Positions 1-6,892 of a stretch of 6,906 nucleotides of DNA are shown piece after piece. This DNA is from CAZGNZ01 sp964527215 (GTDB lineage Bacteria > Fidelibacterota > Marinisomatia > SCGC-AAA003-L08 > JACNLC01), in contig CAZGNZ010000074.1 in NCBI GenBank assembly GCA_964527215.1, forward strand, positions 1 to 6,906. Direction: 5' to 3'. The position numbers and the translations under genes were made by a program. The notes under the pieces were generated by a model. It worked only from the letters and a program-made list of their open reading frames with translations, was not told the origin of the DNA and did no database searches. Positions within the stretch are counted from its first letter, which is position 1, and each line of letters begins with the position of its first letter.

Positions 1-30
1 AGACTGACCGTGGATGTTTTCTGATGTCGG

Positions 31-546
31 TCAGCTTCGAACTCTTATTTCGTTATAACGGATTTTCAAATGATCCATCATTATGGGATAATCGGCATCA
101 CTGTCGATGTAGACGCCGCCGCCGAAGGAGACATCACCCCACTGACCGTTGTGATGGATATCCAGATGACTCAGTTCCGCACCTGCATTGTGGATGAAAA
201 ACCCGCCGCCGGACGTACTGCTGCCGTTGGTCACCGTGAAACCGGTGACTATACGCACGATTTCAGGGATCTGGGTAATCACCACTGCGATTCCGGCATT
301 CTCACCATCCAGGACGGTCTGGGGAATATAACATGTATCTTCAGCCAGAATAAAATGTGAGGCCAGCATAACCTCATGTTCCGGCAGCCGCACCGTTCCG
401 GGATAGGTGCCGGGTGCGACCAGAACCGTGTCCTCCGGAAGGCTGGCATCCAGCCCTTCCTGAATGGTTGTAAACTCATCAGGTACATGAATGATACCGG
501 ATATTCCGATACTCATGATCATGAATAACAGGGCTGATTGGCGCAT
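31..546 (-). CDS. Truncated secreted beta-helix (DUF1565/pectin-lyase-fold-like) protein, 171 aa
   Basis: Predicted exported protein with a signal peptide (residues 1 to about 17, MRQSALLF... then a hydrophobic run to SISG-like residues) and the start of a right-handed parallel beta-helix. The mature start 'IIHVPDEFTTIQEGL', then 'DTVLVAPGTYPG' (39-50) and 'VTGFTVTNG' (100-108), match the entry segment of both helices in the upstream giant protein (TSIQ.A...DGDTVLAAPG, L.GF.I.NG). Two GGG rungs follow (113-115 and 142-144), then a third strand, 'HLKIRYNE', after which the family pattern is lost and the frame stops. Related domains next door run about 305-345 residues and end with SPCID.GDP, so this copy lacks more than half the fold. 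ATG 546 is chosen because AGGAGG lies 6 nt upstream and the signal peptide begins there. An in-frame GTG at 618 would add 24 residues, has no ribosome site and is disfavoured. It could be a pseudogene fragment or a short functional repeat protein. It is co-oriented with the large gene, 204 bases after its tandem stop. No catalytic function is inferable. Confidence 0.75.
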   Translation of the reverse strand: MRQSALLFMIMSIGISGIIHVPDEFTTIQEGLDASLPEDTVLVAPGTYPGTVRLPEHEVMLASHFILAEDTCYIPQTVLDGENAGIAVVITQIPEIVRIVTGFTVTNGSSTSGGGFFIHNAGAELSHLDIHHNGQWGDVSFGGGVYIDSDADYPIMMDHLKIRYNEIRVRS

Positions 547-550
547 CCTT

Positions 551-559
551 CTCCTCCTC
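551..559 (-). promoter_or_regulatory. Strong Shine-Dalgarno site deciding the start at 546
   Basis: The minus strand reads GAGGAGGAG here. The AGGAGG core occupies 558-553, and six bases separate it from the ATG at 546-544. This is near-consensus in sequence and spacing, so it fixes the start of the truncated beta-helix gene and shows that the host uses anti-SD-guided initiation. No comparable site precedes any start candidate of the large gene. Confidence 0.85.
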
Positions 560-702
560 GAACTATTGATAAAATATAAGCCGTTTTGCGTGCAGCTTCG
601 CTCAATATTGCGTTCCACCCCTTCATTGATGGGTATTTGAACCGTATTCGTTTTACATGTTTGCCAATCGGGATTTTCGGGCAGCAGCCGTCAACTCACA
701 AT

Positions 703-730
703 AACCAATTACTATTAACCATTGACTATT
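703..730. repeat. Two-unit 14-nt direct tandem repeat
   Basis: AACCAATTACTATT (703-716) is followed directly by AACCATTGACTATT (717-730), 12 of 14 positions identical. A decayed partial copy, ACCATTAC, lies at 733-740. It is far more AT-rich than the genes on either side. It resembles the short AT-rich heptamer-like or TTGACTATT-type intergenic repeats scattered in several bacterial genomes, but two copies are too few to assign it to a known family. Confidence 0.6.
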
Positions 731-753
731 ATACCATTACCCGGTTTCCATCA

Positions 754-3700
754 TCAGCCATCCTCCATGATTGCTGCCACCAGGATGACAACATCCAGAA
801 TATCCAACACTCCGTCACCATTGCCGTCTGCCTTATAGAACTGCTCCTCTTCAAACCCACCTTCATCCAAAATGAATGACACAATCAGGACGATGTCCAA
901 AATATTCAGTTCATCATCCCCATTCACATCTCCGATGTTCAGATGCGGCAGCACCAGCGGAATAATCTGATCCAGCGGCGACCAGGTCAGTTCACCGGTT
1001 TCCCCGTTGAAATCCGCCATGTACTCCCGGTCTTCAGAAGACCGCCAGAGAATCACCGCGATGGGGTTTCCCTCCACCCAGCCGGGATACTGCCCCAGCT
1101 CCGTGTCCACTTCATCACAGAAATCCATGGATCCGTAGGTGGTGATGGTCAGGGGTCCGTCCTGCCATACTCCGGCTCCCACCAGAATTTCACCGTAAGT
1201 TGAATCACAGTTGTCGAAATTGATGATGCCGTCAAAATCCAGCAGACCAATCTCATCCCCCAGATCCCCGCCTTCCACTTCGCCGATGGTGAGCGATGAA
1301 AACACGCCCAGGCCGGTACTGTCGGCAAAATTCAAATAATCCGTCAGCTGTCCATTGAGAATATCAACGAAATGCACCGGCTCCGACGGCAGGATTTCCA
1401 GACAGTCCAGCGGTTCAATGGTCAGGGGGTCTCCGTCGGAATCTATAAACAGCGTGTTCTCCAGACAGACCAGGCTGTCGATGGAATAATAACTGAATGT
1501 TATCAGCGATCCTTCATATGGCGGATGCCAGTCCGGTTCAAAACTCAGAATGAAATTCTCCTGGCAGGAAATCATCCACCCAAGCGGCAGATGTCCTTCG
1601 CAGTCTGCAATCTCCAATCCGGTAACTTCAAACTGGAATCCGCCAAATCCCGAGGCTGCAGCCATATCCAGCATCAGCGTCCGGGTTTCCGGATTATGCA
1701 TTCCCCAACTGAGGGATATGTCATATTCTTCAATGTCCTGATGAAAATAAAACGCCCCCATATCCGCTGCCGTGCCGTCGGGATCGTACCCGGATGCAGG
1801 ATCACCGGTATCAATGCAGGGACTTTCCGGAAGCAGATGGTAATCGGGATCGGCAAACAGGGGATCCTCAGCTATGTTGCCGGTTCCATCCCAGCTGTCC
1901 TGAACGTCACTGAAAGTCACATTTATTTCAGCGGTGTCATAGCTGTTGAGAATGCTGTTATTCCAGATAATGGAATTGGTGATATCCAGATCAGAGTATT
2001 CAATGTAAATCCCGTCGCCATGGTCACATACGTTTTCAGCGATGGTGACATGATTCAGAACCGGATGAGAGTTATTATTGATTCGCAGACCGCCTCCGAG
2101 AGAGGAAGCGCTGTTGCCGGCAATCAGACAATACTCAATGACCGGGTCCGCATACCACCGAATGTTGATACCGCCCCCGTAGGAGGCCTGATTGTTCGTA
2201 ATACGCACATTTCTGATCAACGGGCTGCTGGACCGGATTTCCATGCCGCCGTTTTGATTGCCCGTAACGATCAGATTGGTCAGAGCAGGATCTCCGGTAT
2301 TCCAGATATTCACACCGCCGGCGTAGTAATCCACGCCCACTCCATTGGTGATGGTGAAACCGTTGAGCACTGCCCCGTCATGTCCCGGACCAGTCATAAT
2401 TACCACCGGCCCCTGCTGTGCTCCATTGATGATTGTCTCTGAAATAATCAACGGATCCGGATTGACCAGATAATGAGAAGTCAGGACGATATCTTTACCC
2501 AGGAAGTCTATGTTTTCGTTATAAACCCCTGGTGCAGCCAGAACCGTATCGCCGTCATTGACCATTTCCAGCGCATGCTGGATGGAAAGGTAGGGGAACG
2601 CCTCCGATCCGTTGTACCAGTCCAGACCCTCCGGGGAAACATGATACACCGGTCCGTTGTGCGGGTCCAGACTCTGTATGTACTGGTACATGCCCAAATC
2701 TGCCGTGGTCCCATCCAGATCATTGGGCGATTCCGGATCGCCGGCATCGATGCAGGGACTGCTGCTCAGCAGTTTATAACTGCCGTTTTCCGAATCTGCA
2801 AACTGGGGATCGCCTGCCACCAGATTACCATGCCAGTGGATATTGGCGGGTCCGTTCAGCAGTACGCCCGCCATTCCTTCATGAATGGCAGCGTAACTGA
2901 TGGTGAGTTCCGTCAAATTGGGTAAACCGTCATTGTCTCCCAGCACAATATTTTGCTCGCCGTATCCCCCGAATCCGTCCTGGACAATATTATTAAAAGC
3001 GATGGAATTGTGAAACAGCACATCATTTCCGTCTGACCGGACATACAGTCCGGCGGCAAAATCATGGGCAAAATTCCCGGTAATGGTGATGTGATCCAGC
3101 TGCAGGTTGGTGTTTCGCCTGACAATCATACCGCCCCCTTCATAGGCCCAGTTGTCGGCGATGAGTATTCGGTTCATTTCCATATCGGTGGCGGATTCGT
3201 TTTCGATGTAACTGCCCCCGCCAACGGACGCCGTATTCCGGATGATTTCAACATATTCCAATCGCGGACGGGCGTTCTCAATATATATCCCTCCTCCCAC
3301 TGAGCCGTCATTATCTGAAATGATCAGATGCTGCAGAACTGGCTGGGCTCCGTCAGATATCCGAACACCGCCGCCAAATTCGGAGTCACCATTCTGAATA
3401 CTGAAGCCGGTCAGCTGTGTGCTGTCTCCTTCGTCACCAATGATGGTGATCACACTTCCGGACTGTCCGCCGACGATGACGGTTTCGGTGATAAACTGCT
3501 CATCACCTGAGGTCAGATAATACGATCCAACCACCAGTTCCCGGCCGGAAAAATCCAATATTTCAAAATACTGACCCGGCGCTGCCAGTACCGTGTCGCC
3601 GTCAGCGGCCGAATTGACGGCTGTCTGAATACTTGTGAAGGGATGATACACCGTGCCGTCGCCGGGAGAATCGCCTTCGGCTTCCGCATACCATACAGGG

Positions 3701-6700
3701 CCGGTATATTCCGGATTCAGCTCAAATTCAATCTCACCGCAGCCGCCGGATATCGGAATATCAATCTCGGCATACCCGATGGAACTCCAGTTGGTCGCAC
3801 AAACCGGTGATCCTTCCGTCACATCGTACAGCAGCAGCGTGATCTCAAACGATTCCAGTTCATAGGGTTCGGTGCCCTGCAGGCAGGAAGTGTTTCCCAT
3901 ATCCCAGATGAAGCGCAGCCCGCCCGAAAACTCTATCAGATCCCCTGGGAAAGTGGTTTCGACCACCGCAACCTGATTTGTCTCCCAGTTGGGAAAATCC
4001 AGATCAAACTGATAGCCGCTGGTCACTTCCGCGTTGAGCAGATCGATCTGCAGATCAACCACTGCCGTACCCTGAGGCAGCACAACCTCGGAGATCATCA
4101 CTTCCGTGGGGGCTCCCGGAACCAGTTCCTCCACCGACATCGTCAGGATTTGACAAACATTTTGAATGACATCCGTGATGGTGATCATTCCATCGGAATT
4201 CAGATCACCGGCGCATTCCTGCCAGGGAGAAAGAACATATTCATCAGGTGAATATAAATAATTGTAAAATTCCACATTGTCAAGAATATCGATACTCATA
4301 TCCTGATTCATATCCCCGGGAAGGCAGTCACAGACGGTACCCGGTTCACAGAAAAGCAGTGTATCCGAAGCATCCATTGACACGATGTATCCTTCACCAG
4401 GCTCCATGTTGCCAATCATATTGATTGACTGGGATGGAACAAAAAACCCCGCTTCACCGGAAACCATAAACAAATCGGTGATCGGGTCGAACACCCATTC
4501 GACATTCTGGGGCACTGTCGAGGGGTAACCCATCCAGTTTTCTCCTGCCGCAAGAGGAATTTCAAGGGGGAGTTCAATCGGCATTCCCAGTACCTGCCAC
4601 TCAAAGGGCTCCATCACAGTGACGGTGTAAAAAGTGCGCACGTCCAGGTCACCTATTTCATTCACCCAGCTGCCGTCTGTAAATGACAAGGTGCTGCCGT
4701 ACTGGTCCGTTACCTGATCCAGAACTCCGGCCTCCACGGCCGGCTGAAATACAACGGCCAGATCCGGATTTACCGGCTCCACGTGAAAAGATACCCGGTT
4801 GGGAATATACGCCTCAAGCGTCACGGTCTGGCTCAGGAGATCGTCGTAGAAGCAGCTGCCGTCATCCACCGTGGCTTCTGGATCAAAATTCACGGCCGTC
4901 AAATCGGTACAGCCGTAGACACAGGGGCCATTGTGAAGGATTCCGGCCTGCCCAAGTTCCAGACGGGCAAAACATTCACCAGCGTAAGTCACACCGTCGC
5001 AGCCGCAGACCGGATTCCATTCCGGGGCACAGAAAAAATTATCCGGTCCGCAGAAACCCGACTGTTCCATTTCACAGTCTCCGGGCTCGGCATAACACAC
5101 CCCATTCAATTCGGAAAGTTCACCGCAGTCATCATTTTCGGAACAGCCGTCCGTTTCGAATTCGCAGCTGAAATCCAGATAGTTGGCAGCAGGATCATGG
5201 TTCAGGGCAGAAAGATCGGTGCATCCCGAAGCCAGGGCCGTCCATTCCGGCAGGTTAAGTCCCGGCGGCGGACTGCAGATTACATTACGGTCCCAGTTAA
5301 AGTCTCTTATCATTCCAATATCACCGGTATTATAGGGGCCGGGATTATTGCGCAAGAAAAATCCTCGGTACCGCTGCAGGATACCGCCCCGGAAAATCAC
5401 ATACCCCCGATCATCAGTGATTCCGGTTTCACCGAACTTCCCGATCCCCCGGCCGTCGCCGAACGGCGGACTGGAGTACATTCCGTCATTAATACTCACG
5501 GAATTCTGCCAGTACTGTATTGTAAATGACTCATTCAGGGCCATAATGAAGGCATCAATCCGAATGCTGGCATCAAATCCGCTGCTGCCGCCGCCGTTGG
5601 CCGCTGTATTGGCAATAATGACATTGGCGCCGGAAACCAGGCCCATCCGATGCTCGGTGCCGCCGGTACAGTCCGGTTCCGGCTGAATAGCAGTTGGGTC
5701 TCCGTCAATGTTAACCAGATCATCCGTGAGCCAAATATTGCAGTACACCGTATCCAGCGGCGGTTCTCCGTAAACACTGTAATTGGGCCATGCATGACGG
5801 CGATAGGTCTGATACTCATCATTGACCACCGTGTACTGACCGGAGTAAGCGCCGTGCACCCGGACCGGTCCGCCCTGAACGTAGATCACTGTCGGTCCGT
5901 CCGGATTGTGGATTTCGTTCAGCAGCAGGGCATCCTCATCAACTTCTCCATCGGCATTCAGAGGTTGAAAATCGAAAGCGGCAAATCCATGGGGACCGCA
6001 GACCGTTGGATTCAGCAGGCTGTCACTCAGATTGACATTCACGGTTTTGGCATGATACGACGCCAGGGAATCGGCATACGACATACAACTGCGCAGGTCG
6101 CCCACTACAGTGCAGTCATCGTTCTCATCCGTTACACCTTCAAGATGAGACGGCAGGGGATACAGTCCGAACACATCGGCCCGCAGGTGGGGCGGACGGA
6201 TAAACCACCACTGTCGGACATTGAAGCCGCCTTCAGCCAGGAACTCCAGATCAGTCATGATGAGGGTATCCCGATGGCCGGTAAGCATATTTGCAGCGCC
6301 GTCATAGAGCAGTTTGGAGTCGGCATCAAACACGTAATCCGCCTGATCCTTTAGGTTCTGCACCCCTGGAGGCGGAAACTCAGCCGGCAGAACCGTGACC
6401 GTATCCGGATCACCCAGAAACACTGAATTGAAATTGCACATCCCCACATCCGGCAGCGGATCACCCTGAGGCAGGAAGAAAGTCTGCGTAAATACGGGAC
6501 AGCCGAAATCACTTACCTGCATATGCCTATTGGTATAATAGTACCCATCGTAGTAATCGACAGCTGCCTGTGAAACGATGAAACGCTCCATATCATCATC
6601 ATACACCATAGGACCGCCGCCGCGGAGCTCTTCATCGGTAAATGACCGGAAATCCGTGTAGCGCAGCCCCGTCTGACTGAACGAAAATGCAAAAACCAGG

Positions 6701-6855
6701 AAGAATAATATTAGCCCGGATATTTTATGAGACTTCGTAATGAGATGTTGAAAATGTATTGATTCGGAAAAGCAAAAATTCAACACAATTTTGTATTGAC
6801 TATCAATGAAGTTTTTTCCGTTAAAGAACCCATGGGTTCTCATTCTACAAAGCAT
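754..6855 (-). CDS. Giant secreted multidomain beta-helix / dockerin-like mosaic protein (about 2033 aa)
   Basis: Predicted exported extracellular or surface protein; no catalytic residues recognised, specific function unknown. Residues counted from ATG 6855. 41-60: signal peptide (K-rich n-region, hydrophobic 45-60, likely cut FSFS|Q61). About 80-540: DUF4900-like region (DGYYYTN 103, FGCPVF 117, YVQGGPVRVHG 325, NIWLTDDLVN 373, MGLVSGANVIIA 404, PPPG 529). 544-564 and 648-668: GCTD...C repeats, flanking a Cys-rich stretch with a Kazal-like core at 609-645. About 690-835: two strand-rich units (IGDLDV 734, IGNMEPGEGY 814). EF-hand loops D848-D859 and D884-D895. About 917-1045: cohesin-like sandwich. 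1052-1395 and 1401-1705: duplicated right-handed beta-helices (GDTVLAAPG at 1086 and 1435; SPCID.GDP at 1366 and 1678). About 1710-1825: second sandwich. About 1835-1950: GDEIGL module. EF-hand loops D1976-D1987 and D2010-D2021 end the protein. Tandem TGA TGA stop (756-751). The start is uncertain: no Shine-Dalgarno precedes ATG 6855 or 6843, and GTG 6786 or TTG 6783 would suit the signal peptide better. Domain names are recalled and need a profile search. Confidence 0.93.
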   Translation of the reverse strand: MLCRMRTHGFFNGKNFIDSQYKIVLNFCFSESIHFQHLITKSHKISGLILFFLVFAFSFSQTGLRYTDFRSFTDEELRGGGPMVYDDDMERFIVSQAAVDYYDGYYYTNRHMQVSDFGCPVFTQTFFLPQGDPLPDVGMCNFNSVFLGDPDTVTVLPAEFPPPGVQNLKDQADYVFDADSKLLYDGAANMLTGHRDTLIMTDLEFLAEGGFNVRQWWFIRPPHLRADVFGLYPLPSHLEGVTDENDDCTVVGDLRSCMSYADSLASYHAKTVNVNLSDSLLNPTVCGPHGFAAFDFQPLNADGEVDEDALLLNEIHNPDGPTVIYVQGGPVRVHGAYSGQYTVVNDEYQTYRRHAWPNYSVYGEPPLDTVYCNIWLTDDLVNIDGDPTAIQPEPDCTGGTEHRMGLVSGANVIIANTAANGGGSSGFDASIRIDAFIMALNESFTIQYWQNSVSINDGMYSSPPFGDGRGIGKFGETGITDDRGYVIFRGGILQRYRGFFLRNNPGPYNTGDIGMIRDFNWDRNVICSPPPGLNLPEWTALASGCTDLSALNHDPAANYLDFSCEFETDGCSENDDCGELSELNGVCYAEPGDCEMEQSGFCGPDNFFCAPEWNPVCGCDGVTYAGECFARLELGQAGILHNGPCVYGCTDLTAVNFDPEATVDDGSCFYDDLLSQTVTLEAYIPNRVSFHVEPVNPDLAVVFQPAVEAGVLDQVTDQYGSTLSFTDGSWVNEIGDLDVRTFYTVTVMEPFEWQVLGMPIELPLEIPLAAGENWMGYPSTVPQNVEWVFDPITDLFMVSGEAGFFVPSQSINMIGNMEPGEGYIVSMDASDTLLFCEPGTVCDCLPGDMNQDMSIDILDNVEFYNYLYSPDEYVLSPWQECAGDLNSDGMITITDVIQNVCQILTMSVEELVPGAPTEVMISEVVLPQGTAVVDLQIDLLNAEVTSGYQFDLDFPNWETNQVAVVETTFPGDLIEFSGGLRFIWDMGNTSCLQGTEPYELESFEITLLLYDVTEGSPVCATNWSSIGYAEIDIPISGGCGEIEFELNPEYTGPVWYAEAEGDSPGDGTVYHPFTSIQTAVNSAADGDTVLAAPGQYFEILDFSGRELVVGSYYLTSGDEQFITETVIVGGQSGSVITIIGDEGDSTQLTGFSIQNGDSEFGGGVRISDGAQPVLQHLIISDNDGSVGGGIYIENARPRLEYVEIIRNTASVGGGSYIENESATDMEMNRILIADNWAYEGGGMIVRRNTNLQLDHITITGNFAHDFAAGLYVRSDGNDVLFHNSIAFNNIVQDGFGGYGEQNIVLGDNDGLPNLTELTISYAAIHEGMAGVLLNGPANIHWHGNLVAGDPQFADSENGSYKLLSSSPCIDAGDPESPNDLDGTTADLGMYQYIQSLDPHNGPVYHVSPEGLDWYNGSEAFPYLSIQHALEMVNDGDTVLAAPGVYNENIDFLGKDIVLTSHYLVNPDPLIISETIINGAQQGPVVIMTGPGHDGAVLNGFTITNGVGVDYYAGGVNIWNTGDPALTNLIVTGNQNGGMEIRSSSPLIRNVRITNNQASYGGGINIRWYADPVIEYCLIAGNSASSLGGGLRINNNSHPVLNHVTIAENVCDHGDGIYIEYSDLDITNSIIWNNSILNSYDTAEINVTFSDVQDSWDGTGNIAEDPLFADPDYHLLPESPCIDTGDPASGYDPDGTAADMGAFYFHQDIEEYDISLSWGMHNPETRTLMLDMAAASGFGGFQFEVTGLEIADCEGHLPLGWMISCQENFILSFEPDWHPPYEGSLITFSYYSIDSLVCLENTLFIDSDGDPLTIEPLDCLEILPSEPVHFVDILNGQLTDYLNFADSTGLGVFSSLTIGEVEGGDLGDEIGLLDFDGIINFDNCDSTYGEILVGAGVWQDGPLTITTYGSMDFCDEVDTELGQYPGWVEGNPIAVILWRSSEDREYMADFNGETGELTWSPLDQIIPLVLPHLNIGDVNGDDELNILDIVLIVSFILDEGGFEEEQFYKADGNGDGVLDILDVVILVAAIMEDG
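757..933 (-). other. C-terminal EF-hand / dockerin-like pair of the large protein
   Basis: Residues 1975-2033 carry two 12-residue calcium-loop motifs: D1976-N1978-D1980...D1987 in 'GDVNGDDELNILD', and D2010-N2012-D2014-G...D2021 in 'DGNGDGVLDILD'. Each is followed by a hydrophobic helix (IVLIVSFIL; VVILVAAIM). This is the dockerin type I arrangement, where Ca2+-bound loops usually mediate cohesin binding or simply stabilise the fold. The protein ends four residues after the second helix, with no type IX secretion C-terminal domain. Confidence 0.8.
1741..3702 (-). repeat. Internal duplication: two tandem beta-helix domains in the large protein
   Basis: Residues 1052-1395 (bases 3702-2671) and 1401-1705 (bases 2655-1741) align with an offset of 349 residues over the entry segment. 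Both open with GPV(W/Y), then (T/L)SIQ, DGDTVLAAPG, (I/N)(L/I)DF.G, YL, (T/S)ET.I..G, L.GF.I.NG and GGV.I. Both close with SPCID(A/T)GDP...DGT.AD(L/M)G. Between these ends lie rungs of about 22-25 residues, mostly ending in GGG or GGx. The entry segment is also present in the downstream small protein, giving three copies in the window. The match is clear in protein but only patchy in DNA, so the duplication is old. Confidence 0.85.
4852..5226 (-). other. Cys-rich GCTD - Kazal-like - GCTD cassette within the large CDS
   Basis: Residues 544-564 (GCTDLSALNHDPAA...C) and 648-668 (GCTDLTAVNFDPEA...DGSC) are two copies of a 21-residue repeat with a Cys near each end. Between them are Cys 571, 577, 587, 594 and 602, and then a Kazal-like segment with Cys 609, 617, 619, 628 and 645 around NPVCGCDGVTYAGEC. 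The cysteines probably form disulfides, consistent with export. The Kazal core is a known protease-inhibitor fold, but in bacterial mosaics it often occurs without demonstrated inhibition, so inhibitor activity is not claimed. Confidence 0.75.
6795..6807. repeat. Short inverted repeat ATTGA-CTA-TCAAT
   Basis: Five-base arms separated by three bases, in the AT-rich leader just upstream of the alternative GTG 6786 and TTG 6783 starts. Short AT-rich symmetry of this size arises often by chance; it is listed because it is the third inverted repeat in 100 bases. Confidence 0.3.
6825..6840. repeat. Perfect 16-bp palindrome (AGAACCCATGGGTTCT)
   Basis: Both strands read AGAACCCATGGGTTCT, so the 8-bp half-sites match without mismatch; the symmetry stops at 6824/6841. 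It lies between ATG 6843 and GTG 6786. A gapless palindrome suits a dimeric DNA-binding protein better than an RNA hairpin, because an RNA stem would need to open at least the central bases as a loop. No known operator consensus is recognised. Confidence 0.6.
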
Positions 6856-6876
6856 ATGAAGAAAAATGAGTGAAAT

Positions 6877-6892
6877 CGTACTGGACAGTACG
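6877..6892. repeat. 16-bp inverted repeat CGTACTG-GA-CAGTACG
   Basis: Seven-base arms flank a two-base centre, symmetric at 14 of 16 positions, starting 22 bases upstream of ATG 6855. It could be an operator half-site pair or, as RNA, a six-base-pair stem with a four-base loop. Its sequence is unrelated to the palindrome at 6825-6840; the two centres are 52 bp apart, close to five helical turns. Confidence 0.5.

Larger units (their letters stand above)
547..750. other. Intergenic gap between the two co-directional genes
   Basis: A 204-base gap with no supported gene. From right to left it holds an AT-rich 14-nt tandem repeat (730-703), a unique stretch, an isolated 8-bp palindrome CAATATTG (603-610), an AT-rich stretch with a weak -10-like TATATT on the minus strand (578-573), and the Shine-Dalgarno site. 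I found no G+C-rich stem followed by a U-run, so no intrinsic terminator after the large gene is supported. Read-through into the small gene is possible but unproven. Confidence 0.6.

Noticed and set aside
573..605. Sigma70-like promoter for the small gene (TTGAGC 605-600, TATATT 578-573).
   Set aside because: The spacer is 21 bases, too long for a standard promoter, and the host's promoter consensus is unknown.
547..618. Upstream extension of the small gene to GTG 618 (24 extra residues).
   Set aside because: The extension places the AGGAGG site and a run of Arg codons inside the protein and pushes the signal peptide inward. ATG 546 with its ideal ribosome site explains everything.
660..700. 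Possible intrinsic terminator for the large gene around the GCAGCAGCC stretch.
   Set aside because: I could not build a stem of six or more pairs followed by a U-run on the minus strand.
586..879. Small plus-strand open frame across the intergenic gap and the 3' end of the large gene.
   Set aside because: Its 3' half is antisense to the conserved terminal EF-hand pair, the translation shows no motif, and no ribosome site precedes it.
1372..2442. Long plus-strand open frame (356 codons) opposite the beta-helix region.
   Set aside because: It is wholly antisense to a frame with clear domain repeats. Its translation has no recognisable motif or signal peptide, and it is explained by the low stop frequency opposite Gly/Asn/Asp/Ile-rich repeat codons.
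1741..3702. Repeated GGG-bearing rungs considered as a DNA-level tandem or CRISPR-like array.
   Set aside because: The periodicity is at the protein level (22-25 residue beta-helix rungs), the DNA units are poorly conserved, and there is no repeat-spacer structure.
4683..6354. Plus-strand open frames opposite the Cys-rich and DUF4900-like regions (4683-5171, 4783-5529, 5348-5686, 5650-6354).
   Set aside because: They overlap one another and the real minus-strand gene, their translations are Arg/His/Pro-rich with no family pattern, and none has a convincing ribosome site.
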